From: Chimonanthus salicifolius | Lineage: Eukaryota > Streptophyta > Magnoliopsida > Laurales > Calycanthaceae | DNA length: 64,000 bases | Direction: 5' to 3' | NCBI GenBank assembly: GCA_013350335.1 | Contig: CM023541.1 | Coordinates: 61,197,413 to 61,261,412, forward strand | Part shown: positions 35,181-49,337 of the stretch, in pieces | Position numbering within the stretch: position 1 is the stretch's first letter | How the letters are laid out: the number at the start of each line of letters is the position of its first letter | Notes under the pieces: model-generated | What the model was told of the DNA's origin: nothing | The model's database searches: none | The model's input: only the letters and a program-made list of their open reading frames with translations | Position numbers and translations under genes: made by a program

Positions 35181-37610
35181 GTTCAGTCTGGAATACATTT
35201 CTCTTTGGTCCAAGTGTCTAAGTTCATATGCTGTATTAGAAAGTAGAAACCACAGCCATGGATTACAGTCAGATTTCCGCTGCCGCTTCTTTTTCCTAAA
35301 ACCATCGTTTCCCTTCCAACCTCTCCTTCATTTTCTCTTTAAAAAAAAAAAAAAAGTGAAGTTAATTAATGGGATTTCTCCAAAATAAAATTAGAAAAAT
35401 GAAAACAACAAATGGGTCTCGTTTGGCGATCTTAATTCCTTTGCCACTACTCAATTTCCTTGCATTACTTTTATAAAAAGAAAAAAAAATACGAAAAGTT
35501 GTCCTGAAATTCGGAGAAAGTTCCTCCGACAGAAGCGCCGCCGTATGTGAGCCAGACATTGCAATCTGTCAAGTCTTAGATCCCTGCCCACTAAAGCCTT
35601 CTCTTTATTATTCTTTTATGGAGACTGATCGTAGTCTATAGAAAATACTTTGATATTTTTATAATTTTTAAAAACATATGAATTTAGATAAACGAGTTAA
35701 ATGATTTCAAGAACATATATAATCTATTTTTAATTTACATTCTTTTGTATAGATTATGTGTGCATGTTTATTGATAATGTTTTCTCTTTCCATTAGCAAC
35801 ACTTTTTCTTTTTACTATATTATTTTCGAGACGTCGCTGATTTTCTTTTCTGAGAAAATGGTGATTGGAACAGACAACAGGAGACAGGAGGATTGCAATG
35901 CGAAATTTCCATTAATTTGAAGTGTAATCTGCAGACGTAGATAAGTTGTCAACCAAAACTTGCAAGGCCGTCAGCTTATGTTGGACTGTAGCTGCATACT
36001 TTAATTTCTCAGATTTCTTGGGGTTGTTGCCTTCCAACTGGATGATACATATCCAGCATTTCCTACTATTCTTTGGTTTAAATATGCAGTCTTAAGGTAC
36101 ACATTTTGTGGCTCTGTTATTTTTTTCTTCTCGAGTCCTAGAGTAGTATCTGTGTGTACTTTAGCCTCATTGTATTGAATGATGCTAAGGCTATAGGAAT
36201 TTTAAATTGAGAGCAAGGTGATGAATCGAGAATACAGAGTGTATACAGAATAATTGTGTTATATCGGGAGTGAGCATACCGTTGATTACAGGTTAATATC
36301 TTACCCCTTCAAAAATGGCCGCCGATTGGAGGTTCCGGGCTGTGAAACTAAGATACTCATTTCATTGCTTCTTGAATGGTTCTATATGATTTTGTTTATT
36401 AATTTACTTGCTGTGTGTTGGAGCAAATGAATTGTTTACTCACTGAGCCTCATCCACACATTAATTTATCAAATGGAGTGTGTTCTTTATTCAGTCAATC
36501 CTCTTTGTCTGCCTTGCCTTGGGGATGTTTTGCCTAGTTTATTAATTTGTGCAATGTTTTTGCTTCCACGATTACGGAGTGCTTGTTTTCTCTAGCATTG
36601 CAGCGGCTTGCTTTTAAGAATTTATAGTATTCTTGTTCTGCTTCTGCAGAGAACTCATCTGTGCAGTAATCTTGGTTCCTCGAGCACAGTTCTCTGCTAT
36701 TATTTGAGGTGAGAAATGGTTTCAGCATGATTAGGCTTTATACTTTCAACCTTGGTCTGACCTCTATTCCACCCAGTTCGAAAGCAACTTCATTAACAAC
36801 AACAGAAGCAGCAATGAATTAGGTTGGCCCTATTTGTGATTGCATAATCATAAGTTCACTTGGAATGATATATGTAAGTAATTCGTTTCTGTAGAAAGAA
36901 AGCTTTAGCAAACCTACAAATAAGAGAAACAAAAAGGGAAAAAAAAAAACACTAATTCTGGTCTTCTCTGCAAAAACCTTTGGCTTGACCTACCAACTAT
37001 GAGCGAGTAAACTGTTTGTTGTGGCCATTCATCCACCGATCGTCCATCATGTATGGTTCACACTCCACTAACTCCCCATCGGATCATCACTTTGACATAT
37101 GATTTGTGGGTTTTTTATTTTTATTTTTGTTCAGTACATACAATCGATGCTTGCAATCTTATTTTTAAGTATCTGTTACATGTGGGCTGATTTGTTGTAT
37201 CGTCAAGTCTCTCATTTGCGTGACAAATGTTGGATGGTTGGATTCATCTCACCACTTGAAGAGCAAGGTTTTGGAGCACGACGCATCCGATGTCGCACTT
37301 TCTAAATGTTGTTTAGGGATTACCAAAGATCATTCCAAAGGCGAAAAGCCATTGATTTCTGTTTTATGCTTAGGAACTGATGAGGAATTAGCAAATTCAC
37401 TCATGCTAAGTGATTCTATAGAAGGGTGGCTGATCAGGCAGATTGAGGACAGGCTGCATTTGATGGAAATTTGATTTAGCCCATGATGTTTATGCACTTA
37501 ACCACTTAATTCATTTCAAATTGAAGAAAACTGCAAATAGAAAGTTAGTACTGATGATATTGTTTAGGGTCATAACTAATACAGTACAGGAACTGCAGGT
37601 ACCACCACTC
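35181..37610. other. Upstream region of the SLAH-type channel gene
   Basis: Much of this should be promoter and 5' untranslated region for the gene starting at 37611. A pyrimidine-AG acceptor-like site (AACTGCAG, ending at 37598) lies a few bases before the ATG, so a leader intron is possible. Frames at 37099-37474 are open but match nothing I know. Confidence 0.4.
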
Positions 37611-40377
37611 ATGGAAAGTAGCATATGTATGCAGAACTCCCCTGAAGATCTCCCTCCTCTTCTCCACTACATAAAATCCAACGCAGTGACTGGCTTTGAT
37701 AATGTTGAAGACACCGATGCATCAAATTGTCTGCATCAACAAATTGCTACTGCATCTACCATTCCCTCACCTGACCTTACATCAGTCAAAGTAAGTTTAA
37801 ACAACATTATTATCTAAAATGGAAACCTTAGATGAATCCAGATTGGTGTAAATCCTCAGTGGTTGTTTCATCTTTGTGTATTACTTTACCTTCATTAGTA
37901 GTTTAAGATATTGAGCCTCATTTCATTTCTGTCTTTTTAATTATTATTATTATTATCATTATAGGGAAAAGAAGCATCAGACTATCAATGGAATGCTTGT
38001 TCATCTGCAGCCTGCTTACCCAAGTCATCGATTCAAGCTAACGATTCCCTTCGGTTACATTCCATTTCTATCAGCATGCCATCTTCCCCTGCTGGACTTA
38101 TATTGGATGGATATGAAAGAATTTATCTCGGTGATAAAGGTGGAACAAATGCCAACCACGTGAACTCAAACCCTGCTGCCAATCCCTCCATTTCTAACAT
38201 AAGACAACCTAAAAAAACAATATTCCATTCTCAGCCAATGCCTGCAAGGGGAAGATTTATGGATCATTCAGGGCAAGAGCAAGAAAATTCAAGTAATGTT
38301 AGGATGAATGACAATCCATATGACTCTTTTAAGACTTGGTCCAGAAAATTTGAAAGGAAGACATCACATTTGCATGCAAAGCAACAGGAACCAGAACCAG
38401 AGGTTGATCATTCTCAGAATGCAGAAGTCGAGGCTTTGCCAGTGGACCGCTACTTTGATGCCTTAGAAGGACCAGAATTGGATACCCTTAGAGTACGTTA
38501 TCTTTTCACATTCTCTTTAATTTTCCATGAATATCTATATATTTAGAAACTTTTGCACTAAATAGTCTAGGGATTGCAAAACAGTGTAAGAATGAGGGGG
38601 GAAAACTCTCAACAGCTTGGACTGCTACATACCTTTTAGTAGATATTTGGACTACAGTCTAATTATACAACTAGATGAATCATAAATAGTAATCATTGTA
38701 TATGGGTATTTTTGCAAATTGACAATACAGGTTTCTGTCCTCTCTTACTCAAGAGTCCACAGAATCCTTGCTTCACTGCTTGATATTGCATCTGCGGTTG
38801 TGCAGTAGGCAAGTTTATTTCAAATCTATCGTTCTGTCATCCATGAATTTCTTTCATATCTTGAACTTTCTTGGTAATATGGGTTGCATTTCTTCTTTCT
38901 CATGTCAGAGTAGATCTTTATTTCAAGCCATTTCAATCAGTGAAAGGAGTGTATTTCTATAGGATTCATACATTTATGAATGAACAACATCTATTGAATT
39001 TCTCCTTTTTTCAGAATGATATGTATCAAAATGCTCTGTCTAATGCTTTTCTTATTTTTCAGGCATCAGAAGAATTGGTTCTTCCAGAAGACAAGAAATG
39101 GCCATTTCTACTCCGCTTTCCAATCTCTACATTTGGTATCTGCTTGGGCATTAGCAGTCAAGCCATCCTCTGGAAAACATTGGCAACATCTACATCTATG
39201 AGTTTCCTACATGTATCCCCGTCGATCAACATTTTTCTCTGGTGCATCTCTGTTTCCGTGACAGCCATTGTATCTTTCATATACTCTCTGAAACTGATTT
39301 TTTACTTCGAAGCAGTTAGACGAGAGTACTGCCATCCCATTCGCGTGAACTTCTTTTTCGCACCATGGATAGCCTTCCTGTTCTTAGTACTTGGAGTGCC
39401 ATCTCCGCTGGCTGAAGATCTTCATGCCTCTCTCTGGTATTTGCTAATGGCTCCAATTCTTTGCCTTGAACTTAAAATCTATGGACAATGGATGTCAGGA
39501 GGCCAGAGAAGACTCTCAAAGGTTGCAAATCCTTCGAATCATCTTTCGGTGATTGGGAATTTTGTGGGTGCATTGCTCGGTGCATCCATGGGGCTGAAAG
39601 AAGGGCCAATTTTCTTTTTCGCTGTTGGGCTAGCTCACTACTTGGTGCTATTTGTAACGCTATACCAGAGGCTTCCAACAAATGAGACACTACCAAAGGA
39701 ACTCCATCCAGTTTTCTTTCTGTTTGTAGCAGCTCCAAGTATTGCCTCTACAGCATGGGCAAGGATACAAGATGGCTTTGATTATGGGTCAAAGTTTGCT
39801 TACTTCATAGCCTTGTTCCTTTATTTTTCTCTGGTCAGTCTTTCATGACACTGCAATGTATACAGTTCGTGTTTCTTTAAGAGACCATCATCTGACAGAT
39901 CTTTTCTTTTTAATTGGATCTTTTTGCAGGCTGTCCGAGTTAATTTCTTCTGGGGCTTTAGGTATACTACCTAATTAAATTCTAACTTCAATGACTCTCA
40001 TCTTCCATCCCTTTCATTGTTTGCAGAACGTGTTTTTAACTCTCTGTTCATTCGATAGGTTCTCGTTGGCATGGTGGGCATATACTTTTCCCATGACGGG
40101 AGCTTCCATTGCAACGATTAAGTATTCGGACAGCATCAGGAATCCATTTACTCAGACTCTATCCATCACCCTCTCTACCATTTCTGCACTTACAGTGACA
40201 GCTTTGCTCATCTCCACTTTGTTTCATGCCTTAGTGCTCCGAAACCTCTTTCCCAATGATATTGCAATTGCGATTTCTGAGAGAACACCGAAGGCAAATA
40301 AGAAATGCTTACATCCATTATCTGCAAACTCAGACAAAAAAGACAATGAAAGTTCTACTGAAAGTATTTGTCATTGA
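37611..40377 (+). CDS. S-type anion channel, SLAH3/SLAH2-like
   Basis: Five coding exons: 37611-37790, 37965-38492, 39063-39833, 39930-39961, 40059-40377; 1830 nt, 609 aa, all in phase with GT-AG introns. The start MESSICMQNSPEDLPPLL resembles the N-termini of SLAH3 proteins; the frame is open upstream, but an acceptor-like site precedes this ATG. Residues 1 to about 235 are the polar cytosolic N-terminus with YDSFKTWSRKFERKTSHL and LPVDRYFDALEGPELDTLR, the regulatory region in the family. Exon 3 begins the ten-helix channel: RFPISTFGICLGISSQA, YFEAVRREYCHPIRVNFFFA, MSGGQRRLSKVANPSNHLS, GLAHYLVLFVTLYQRLP. Exons 4-5 give AVRVNFFWGFRFSLAWWAYTFPMTG. In Arabidopsis such channels pass nitrate and chloride across the plasma membrane in guard cells and roots, under kinase control. 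The fourth exon is only 32 nt. Nothing looks broken. SLAH2 versus SLAH3 cannot be settled by eye. Confidence 0.95.
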
Positions 40378-42678
40378 TTTTCATCTACCTTTCAGTTTTA
40401 TTTGTACAATTTTACTAGAGTTTTTATTGCTTTGTTGATATCAAAGGCTTTCGCTACACTCCCCTTGATGGTATTCTGCTTCAGCTGAAGATAATCATCT
40501 CTCAAAACCAAGCATATCTTGCAGCTCAAAAGTCGACAACAAATCCATGAGGTTTCGGTTGTAGGAGTGTCTCAAAATCGAATCGAAGTTGAGTAACTAA
40601 GACAAAGTTTTCAAATAAAATTGACTCACTTGACTTGATATCACGTTGAGTAGTCAACTCAAGCAGACTAATTTGTTTTTTTTTTTTTTTTTTGAGTTTT
40701 TATACCATAAATAGAAAAGGTCCTGCACTATATGACCAATAAGATTGTATAAAATTCTCAATGCCATGAATTTGGCATGTAGAGCATGACTTATATAGTA
40801 TTTTACTATTTTGTGCTGATTAGATACATTCTTTGTGTTGTGCGCATTAGAAATTTAGCAATGGCTCTGGCATTTTTGTATTGTTTATCACGCAATTTTT
40901 TTTTTAACAATCTTTAATGAAAAAAAAGCAGTTTCAGGCTTCAATGCAGAAATGTAATATCATATCAAGAGACTGGCAAATTTCTTAAACAAAGTTACTG
41001 AATTGGCCGGTCCTCTTGTGGCTGCTATTGGGTTTTCAAAGGAAAGGCAAAGCATTCAGAAGAAAATAGAGCAAACAAAGAAGAGGGATTATCTGTGGCA
41101 ACCTTGAAATAATCAGGCCCTTCAAGATGGTTCACTCATTAGGTAGATCACAAATAGAGATGACAATGGGCTGGACCAGCTGGTCTTTGCATGTGCTGAG
41201 CCCTATTATAGTAGTTCAAGCACTTTAGGCTTTAAGAACATATTGCCATCTTTAGTCATACAAATAGGCCGGGTTTGGGCTGAAAATGGGCTTTCTCTGA
41301 CCTTATTGATTGATTGCCAAGCATTTAGTGCCCTGTCCAATAGTGAGCCCTTTGTTTCTTCATTTAAAAGTAGAACCATCCTGACATGATATAATTTAGC
41401 CACAAGCGTAGACGACTCAATTTTCTGTCATGGATGACGACACCTCATTGGATGTGTGGACACTGGCTTCACCAATCAAATTAGGTTTGTTGATATGTCA
41501 AATAAAAGCTAAACATTCTCATTAGACAGCTCTAGGAAGTCAGCACATACAAAGAATAGGGAGAATAAAACTAAAACAATTACTACTTTAATTTGGTGGG
41601 ACTAATACGGAACTGTACGAGTCTGAATCATCCAAAAGTGGATTTCTATAGAGCACTCTCTCTCATTAATCTCTTTATTAAAAATTATTTAAGTTACCTT
41701 CGTTGCATCTGAAACAATAAAAGATGTCAAATAGTATTAACGTGTTTTACAGAAGTTCACTTCTAGAGAATTCAGATGCATATCGACTTATCTTGTATCA
41801 TAAGTATTTATTACTTAAATAGTCTTAATGATTAGGCCCGGCTAGGCCCTGAATTCAGTATAATGCTCTCGTCTCTAAATTAACATCAATCTTAATTTTG
41901 TTATAGCAGGAGTGATTACTAAATGGACGGGGGTGCGGAGAGATAGGCCTCTGAGCTTGCAATTAGAAGCCTGAGCATGACTTCATTGTTTTTTTCAAGG
42001 CTTGTTTTGGCCCGTGGGCCTACAACTTAGTCTATTCATTGCCTCATTCTAGCTGAGAAGAACTTAGACCTGCAAATCGGGTTGGGTCTCCAGCTATGTA
42101 ATATCGGCATATATTGGTTGAATTGACTTGTGTTTTTCTTAATTTTTAATTTAAAAGAATACAATATCTGTCAATAAAAAATTGGAGAGAGAACAATATC
42201 GATAATACATTGCCGGATCCGACTTTTTGACCGCTGGATCTGAGAACTAAGTCGTTCGGATATATTATCAAGTCCAAAACACTCAACAATCATGAAGGCT
42301 AAAAAAATTGTGATAGATCTCAAACATGAAAGTAAAAATAAAAAATCCCAAAGCAAAAACCCTTATTCAGAAAATAAAAAACTAAAACTCTTAATCTAAC
42401 TAAATTAGGCATTCAAACATACATTGCTGGACCCAATATTTCCTAATCTAGCAACTGAGCAAGACCATAACACCAATTATCATCTTTGTTCCATTCGAAC
42501 TTCCAAGAAGTGGGCAAAGTTTCTGTAGGAAAAAGGAAGTATTTTACATTCCCGAAAGAGGGAAAATAACAGCACATCTTAGATCCATTCCAACTTCAAA
42601 GAACTGGGAAAACCATCTGTAGAAGAAAAATAAAAGTAAATTAAATTCCAAAACCAAATATTTTTCTAAAACTTATGT
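40378..42678. other. Intergenic interval between channel gene and tRNA
   Basis: It includes the 3' end of the channel transcript and a T-run at 40677-40694. Small frames (for example 41206-41403 minus) have no recognisable family. No gene is supported. Confidence 0.5.
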
Positions 42679-42762
42679 TGTCAGAAGTGGGATTAGAACC
42701 CACGCCTTCTTTCGAAGACCAGAACTTGAGTCTGGCGCCTTAGACCACTCGGCCATCCTGAC
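42679..42762 (-). tRNA. tRNA-Leu (CAA), intronless
   Basis: On the minus strand a cloverleaf folds. The acceptor is GTCAGGA with TTCTGAC plus discriminator A, and the D-arm region is TGGCCGAGTGGTCTAAGGC. The anticodon stem-loop is CCAGA-CTCAAGT-TCTGG with anticodon CAA. There is a long class II variable arm (TCTTCGAAAGAAGG), and the T-arm is GTGGG-TTCTAAT-CCCAC. A TTTT pol III terminator follows within ten bases. It is the cytosolic eukaryotic type, not the plastid trnL-CAA. No intron interrupts the anticodon loop. Confidence 0.96.
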
Positions 42763-44164
42763 ACTTGACAGTTGAGCATGATAATTATTTATAAAACAAA
42801 ATTTATTTGTTTTCTGGAAAAAATATTTTTGGCAAGAAAATTATCAGAAGTGGTACTTGAAGCCCATGATATGGGTATGAACTTGAGACACATGAGATTA
42901 TTCAGAAGAACGTGTAAAATGTGTGAAAGGTTTAGATTTGTGTATTACTTTATTATTATTATTATTATTCAATTAGTTAGTATTCTTTACTTCATTTTTA
43001 ATTCATGATTTTAATAAAATTTATGATTACTATTTTCTATTTTTAATTGTTATTTTTCTATTTTCAATCACTTTCAACTTTTTTATATTTTTTAAAAGGA
43101 TTAATTTTACTATAAGTTTTATCTAAAATAAAACATTGAAACAACAGTCCATTTTAAAGACAAATTGAAATGACATCAGAGACAAAATTAAAAATTACAA
43201 ATTAAAAATTGTACAATCCCATTAAAATAAGACTAAACACCATTTATTTGACACACTTTATAGAGGCTTTTTACCGACTATTCTTGCTGCCCTATAAGTG
43301 TTCCACCTCTTATATTCATGGAAATCTCCACAATTCCAACTGCGTTCTTTTCTCTCTCTGATTTTTAAATCCTCTTCTGCTCACTGCAATGGCACAGGCC
43401 ATGGAGCAAACGACAAGCGCACTTGCAGAAAACAACTACAGCTGATTTGTTTCTTGATTTTCTTTTATTTTCAGAGAGAGAGAGAGATCTGCTTCTCTAT
43501 TGAATTACTTCGAAGAGATGGAATCCATGTGCTATGGCAACTTTTAAGAAGTGGGTTTTGTTTATTATGTCTGTTTATGGTACGAATGGCTGCCTGTTCG
43601 CAAGTGGGCCACCTCCAATCTGATGGTGGGGCACCTTGAATTGCAAGGTTCAATTTTCTTTGCCTAAACATGTCCAATAGTGACGAGGTTTGTCCTAACC
43701 ACTTAACCAGTACTTTTCTGGCCTTGCTTTGTCAGATATTTCTTAGTGTTTAACCATTGATTTTTGGTATGCTGGACACTTTTGAGACACAGTATTCTTA
43801 CGTGAATGAAATTTTTATTTTTAAATGAAGGAGTTCAAACGTCTTATAATAATTTTAACAAAGAGGGACTTATTAGAGTTGGATGTGAATAAAACATAAG
43901 ACTCATGTTTTCTGAGATAGGTTTTTAAACGTCATACAAACACCAATGAAAATTCAAAAAATGTTTAGGGAAGAGAGTGAAGGAGAGGTTCAATCTCCTA
44001 TTCAAGATTTTTTGTAATTTTGTGCTAAAATTATAAATAAAAAAATAAATGTTTCTGCATTTAAAAAATTAGCTACGGATGCAATAAATTTTCAGTTGGA
44101 ATACATCACTTGTTGCATCCTGTTACTACTTAATAGAGTTCATCTTTACATTATAAAACAAAAG
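42763..44164. other. Intergenic interval
   Basis: An ATT microsatellite-like run lies at 42950-42968 and a GA run at 43473-43489. A short frame MAQAMEQTT at 43388 ends after 18 codons. No gene is supported. Confidence 0.5.
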
Positions 44165-44425
44165 GTATAACGACTCGACTCGAATAAAAAGTTTAGGATT
44201 TGACTCAGTGTGATATTGTCTGCTTTGGGTCTCGCACACAAGCTCAAACCCACACGGTTTTGTTTCTGGGCCTTAGCCCATATGGTCAAAACCCAAAAGA
44301 CTTCACACAAAAATCAAGAGAGGTCGCTACTTATAACTCCTCCTCTTTTTTCCTCCCAAACTGACGTGGGACACTTTCCTACGTTAGTTTGGGAAGGAGG
44401 TGGGTATTACGAAATGACATGTGCC
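44165..44425 (+). repeat. Dispersed repeat with TGATATTGTCTGC core, copy 1
   Basis: Shared blocks with 49622-49865, in the same order: GACTCA-TGTGATATT-TCTGC, then a TTTGGG / CACAC segment, CACACGGTTTTG, GGGCC, CTCCTCTTTTTTC, and finally an inverted pair (AACTGACGTGGGACACTTTCC ... TTAGTTTGGGA). The family is common in plant intergenic DNA as far as I recall; I cannot name it. Confidence 0.6.
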
Positions 44426-45024
44426 ATTTTGCAGATAAAGACTTCCATTGATCATTAATAGCACTCGCATAGAAAACTCATTAACATTCCACAAATTCCA
44501 ATTTCCAAGACAAAGATGCTTTACATCTTTCCTTGACTTGTTTCAGTTACATCCCAATTTTAATCATATCACGTATGTTATAGAGCATGTGGCAAAAATG
44601 ACACAGAACAATAGAGGAGAGAAGAAGAAGAAATTTACTTAAAATTATTATCTTTTTAACTATTAGTCTTACAATACCTATCCATTGTGCTGAGTTGGCA
44701 CATACCTATCAACACCTCCCGTGAGTTGCCACTTGTTAAAAGTTAATTATATTTGAAAGGACATCATTAGTGGAATGGAATCATTATAAGCTTAAACTAA
44801 CTTTTAACCCATAAATCAATCATTGTCAAATTTGGTGCAATCTTATTCATTGATGAGATCGTTCTGTCCCGCATCCCATGAATTTGGTGGACCGGTTATA
44901 TCAAATGGACTCTCAAAGGGAGTCTCACCTTACTACAGTGCAATTGATGTACTTAGACCAGCTCATGTTTAAGTAGTTTAGAAAGAAAAGGAGAGTAAAA
45001 ATGTTTCATTAATTTTTTATTATT

Positions 45025-45187
45025 TTTTTTAGATTAATGTGTGGAAAACTTGAACACAATCTTACTAAAACTCTCACTGATGAGTTCACTACCTCTAAGG
45101 CATACCAAGATTAGGTCATGGAGGTCCGAATTTACAACCTCCCACTTCCTGAGACGGGAGTCAATCAGTTAAACTACACTCATATGA
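45025..45187 (-). mobile_element. Older tRNA-derived SINE of the same family as 1237-1413
   Basis: On the minus strand it starts AGTGTAGTTTAACTGATTGAC (box A region), continues GGTTGTAAATTCGGACC (degenerate box B), then CTAATCTTGGTATGCCTTAG, closely matching CTAATCTTTGTGTGCCTTAG of the first SINE, and ends in an A-rich tail. No clear target duplication remains. Confidence 0.7.
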
Positions 45188-48100
45188 ATAAGTAGAATAT
45201 CTAAATGATAAATTCAAAGAGAACTTATTTAAACTAGTTAGAAGGTCAAATATAATTCCAATGAGTGATTATAGATCATAGGCAAAACAAGAAGAATCAT
45301 ATCAATGAAAATGTAAAGAAAAAAGACAATGAAAAAAGTATTAATGATATAGTTTATAATAGAAACAAACATAAGAGTAGAAGTTATAATAAGTTGATCT
45401 TAAATAGATGAAATTTTGATATTTATAGTAATGATAATGATATTATAAAGTTTTATCTAGCTAAAATTTTATTCTTTATAAAACAACAACGAAGATCTGA
45501 AAATAATTTTTTAAAAAGCAAAAATGTAATTACATATTCAAATCTTTGAAAATTAAAATTGCAGTAAACAAAATAAATAGATTTAAATGCAAAATTTATA
45601 TTTATTTAGACTTTAAATTTTAATATGCATGTGAATTTTATAAATGATTATTTGCAAAGACTAATTTGGCTATGGATAGATTTCCTATACTATAGAGTAT
45701 AAATGTAGTATACCTACAAGTAATATGAAATGAAACAATGAACAAAAAAAAAACTTGAATCGTAATCATGAGTTAGATATACGTTGTAATTGAATTTTAT
45801 ATAAATACTTAAAAAGTTAAAAATATTATAAATAATTGTTGTATGGGAGAGATTTTATGTTTTTGACCTTTCACAGTTATCGGATTTGCGAGGAAGAAAA
45901 AAGTTTGAAAAGGCACACAAAGGGTTATTCTGTCCCTGAAATTGTGAAGCTGATGCAGACATTGGCTCTCTCTCTCATTGGGAAGTGTTCGCTGCGTGAT
46001 CTGAAATTCTGAATCTCAGACACCACCACATGTCTGAATGCGACTCTTCCACTTCTTACAGGCCCTCTGCCCACTCTTGGCGTGTTCTTACCCTTTCAGT
46101 CTCTTCACTAGTTAATGTCCGTCCATCTTCTTCCTTCGAATTTTTCACCTCATCATATTCTGTCAGTGATGGGCAGACCAGAGTATCCACCAAAGTTTAT
46201 AAAATAATTGCAGGATCAGCCATCGCCAAACAAATAGGATAAAAAGAAAAGAAGAAAGATTGGAAAAACTTTAATCAAATCAGATATTTCATTTATTTTT
46301 AGTACACTAAAGAAAAAAATATTGATACTTCAATAATTTCTTTAATGAAAATTATCAGTGATATTTAACACTTTCGACACTTAATGGGTCGAAAATTTTC
46401 AACCAATAATTTTAACACTTTAACCTATTTCAGACTTATCTATTTTTTAACAAATTTTGATTTAGATTTCAAAATGAGCTAACATTTTTTGGCCCAACAT
46501 CTCAGAGCCGGTGATGAGAGAGAAGATGCCTACTTGGTTGATTAGAAAAAACGGAGCATATTCCAATCAGAAACATGCAAACATTAGGAAAAGATCCTCT
46601 CACGCCTGCCCAAACCAAACTGGATGGTAGATACCATTTGAAACCGACCTGGCTAATATCTTTTCGGGCACTGCTACACAGGGATGAATCATTCATTCAT
46701 CAACGGTGGCACAAAAGGACATGCTCGGTTGATTTTTCTTTTCTATTTCTAAAGTTGTGATTGGAGGGAGGTAGGAAACTTCTAAGGACAAGATTCTAAA
46801 AGGTGGGTAATCCATGTGCCCTGCAACTTTTTTGAAATTTGCTTTTAACAATTCATTTCTATTATATCAATGAATTTTAGTGGTTAAGGTGCTCTCCAAT
46901 CTCTTTTTTCTTTTACCAAATCCTTCTTAATTCTCACTTTAAAAATAAAGTCCATTAAATTTTTTAAAATATTATTGCACAAACAATTTTTACACTGCCC
47001 AATGGAACCGCTACAGCACATCAGATAGACATCAAATAAAGTTGATTTTAAGTTTAAAAGAAAAAGTATCAATTTCAACTATCAACACATTACCATGAAT
47101 TGGGCTTCACATCAATTCTTTTAAGTCTTAACTCAGTAGCACTTATTTGTCTTTTTTCTTTTCTATTTTTTAATATATAAAGAGGAACAGAAAGGCGACA
47201 AGTCAATATTTGGGATTTTAAATTTGATTAATTTTAGAAAACAATCGTGGGTGTTGATATCTTTGATGGTTTTGCTTTGATATTTAGCCATTTTAACATT
47301 CTCAAATTTGTGGGTGTCCCGCCATGTAATCACCTTCTCCAAAAGTCTGGCTAGCCTTTAACTTCTCAACTGGTTGGCAAATAATTTTTTTCTAAACCGT
47401 CCATCGTTTTCATCTACGATGCAACTACAGAGGACACTCACACCATTGTTTTTTTTTTTCAGCCCACTTTGCATGGTCATTACTGTAAAGAGAGAAAAAA
47501 AAAAAAAGAATCTCAACGAATTCTTTTCTATCTAATTTTTGATAGTCATGTTTGATAATTAGTACATTTTAATATTAGAGACTCTAAATTTAAATTATTT
47601 GATTATAATTAAAGAATGGGTAGATTGATTATCACTAGAATAAAAAGGTCTAAGAATTTTCATACTGAAGATGGAGATCTATTTACATAGGGTGACTCTA
47701 TGGCTCGAAATCTCGTATTTTTCTATGTATTTGTTTCTAATATATTGCTTGCAAAATATATAAATTGAAATATCTGAAGATTGAAAATTCTAATATACAA
47801 AGATGAAGATTTATTTTTTACGGTCAATAGACTGGTTTGGTTCAGCTCACACGTGTGTTGAGCTCAAACCAAGATATCCATCAGTGATGTCTGTCACCAC
47901 TCACCGGGACAGATATTAGAAAGATCCCCAATAGAGACTGCACAAATAAGTACAGTCATTCTTAAGTTTGAATTCAAAGAAAGGACCTCATTTAAAATTT
48001 GACAAATGTGACTCCACTAAACTATGGGACCCGCAGCAAACAAAATGTTTAAAGAGAGTGGAATCTGAGTTGTAGCTGTGGAGATGGAATGGATAACCAA

Positions 48101-49337
48101 CGGTTGCGATTGCATAGTATGGTGTAGTGTGAAGTGTGATAGTATAATATGAGATGGGAGTTACGACAGATCCAAAGATTCAGTGATGGCAAATGGTGGA
48201 AGGAGGCCCCTACTCACTCATAAAGGAACACGACGGACCGCTGAATCCTCCTTTTAGAAAAACGAGTGGGAAAAGCACTAGAGTCTCAGATTTCATGCAA
48301 CGAGGGACCATGAATTTTGGGTGATACGTCGTGGAGAGAGTTGAGAAGGTGGCAGCGTGACATGGAATCCCAGCTGGAATTGTGCTTCTTACAATGCAGT
48401 GGTAGATGAGTTTGTCGTACATATCTTTCCAAATCTCAAATGGGACATCTTCAAATCACACATTTTGATATTTTATCTCGGAAAGAAAAATCAGAAAAAT
48501 CTATAATGAGAATTTTTCTTTTCAATATAAAAGATTATATGAGTAAGTTTTGTAAAAATTTAACTTAAGTTGATATTTTAGCTATTAATTTTAATTTTTT
48601 TTAAATGAATAACTTATATTAGTAAAAAATTCAACAAATTAAAATTATCTGACTTAGATCATCAATTATTAGCAAAATTTTATACATTTTATATGTATGT
48701 TGAGTGTAATTTGAGTTTTTATAGAATAAAATCATATTTTAGATGAGGAGTTTAAAATTATTGCTCTCATTCAATCATTTGGTATATATTTGCAGGTATC
48801 ATTGTCACTCAAGAGGAGGGTCCAATCAGTAATTGGTCATGGAGATAGACAATTTCCGTTCAAATATAACGTTAAATGATCAGAATATTGATAGAGATAC
48901 TACAAAAATAAGAATAATTTTATTTTTACACGGTTCAATTTCATTAACTAACTTTTAACATTGTAAGAGCCACGAGTATGTCCTATGCATGATAGCATTT
49001 CAATAGTCCTGAAGACTACTGGATATTTTTTTTAAATTTTTTACTGAAAAGGCGTTCAGTGAATTGCCATCGCCTTTAGTAGGACTTGTGGCAGGAGGAA
49101 TCTAATTTCTAGAAGGGCCTAAGATGCTCTTATCAACTTGATAACCAAGGCACAGCCTTGATAGGCAGGCTTTTCGCTTTCTTCACTGTAAAGCATTTTG
49201 CCTTCACATTCATTAAATTACCTTGCCAAAACAATTCATTAAACTAATGAAGGAAATTCCATATAAATCTCCTCATTTCGCCCAATCTTACTTTTATTCA
49301 CTTGCATTTGAATTTAACTTTCACTTATTTTTCATAA
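45188..49337. other. Gene-poor interval
   Basis: A+T-rich throughout. A 70-codon frame begins at an ATG at 46030 (MSECDSSTSYRPSAHSW) after a pyrimidine-rich leader-like stretch; it might be a lost first exon, but I recognise no family and rate it low. Other frames (46502-46760, 48210-48422) overlap on opposite strands and are not supported. Confidence 0.4.

Noticed and set aside
42679..42762. Plastid-derived trnL-CAA insertion
   Set aside because: The sequence follows the cytosolic eukaryotic tRNA-Leu pattern (GTCAGGATGGCCGAG) and has no plastid flanks.
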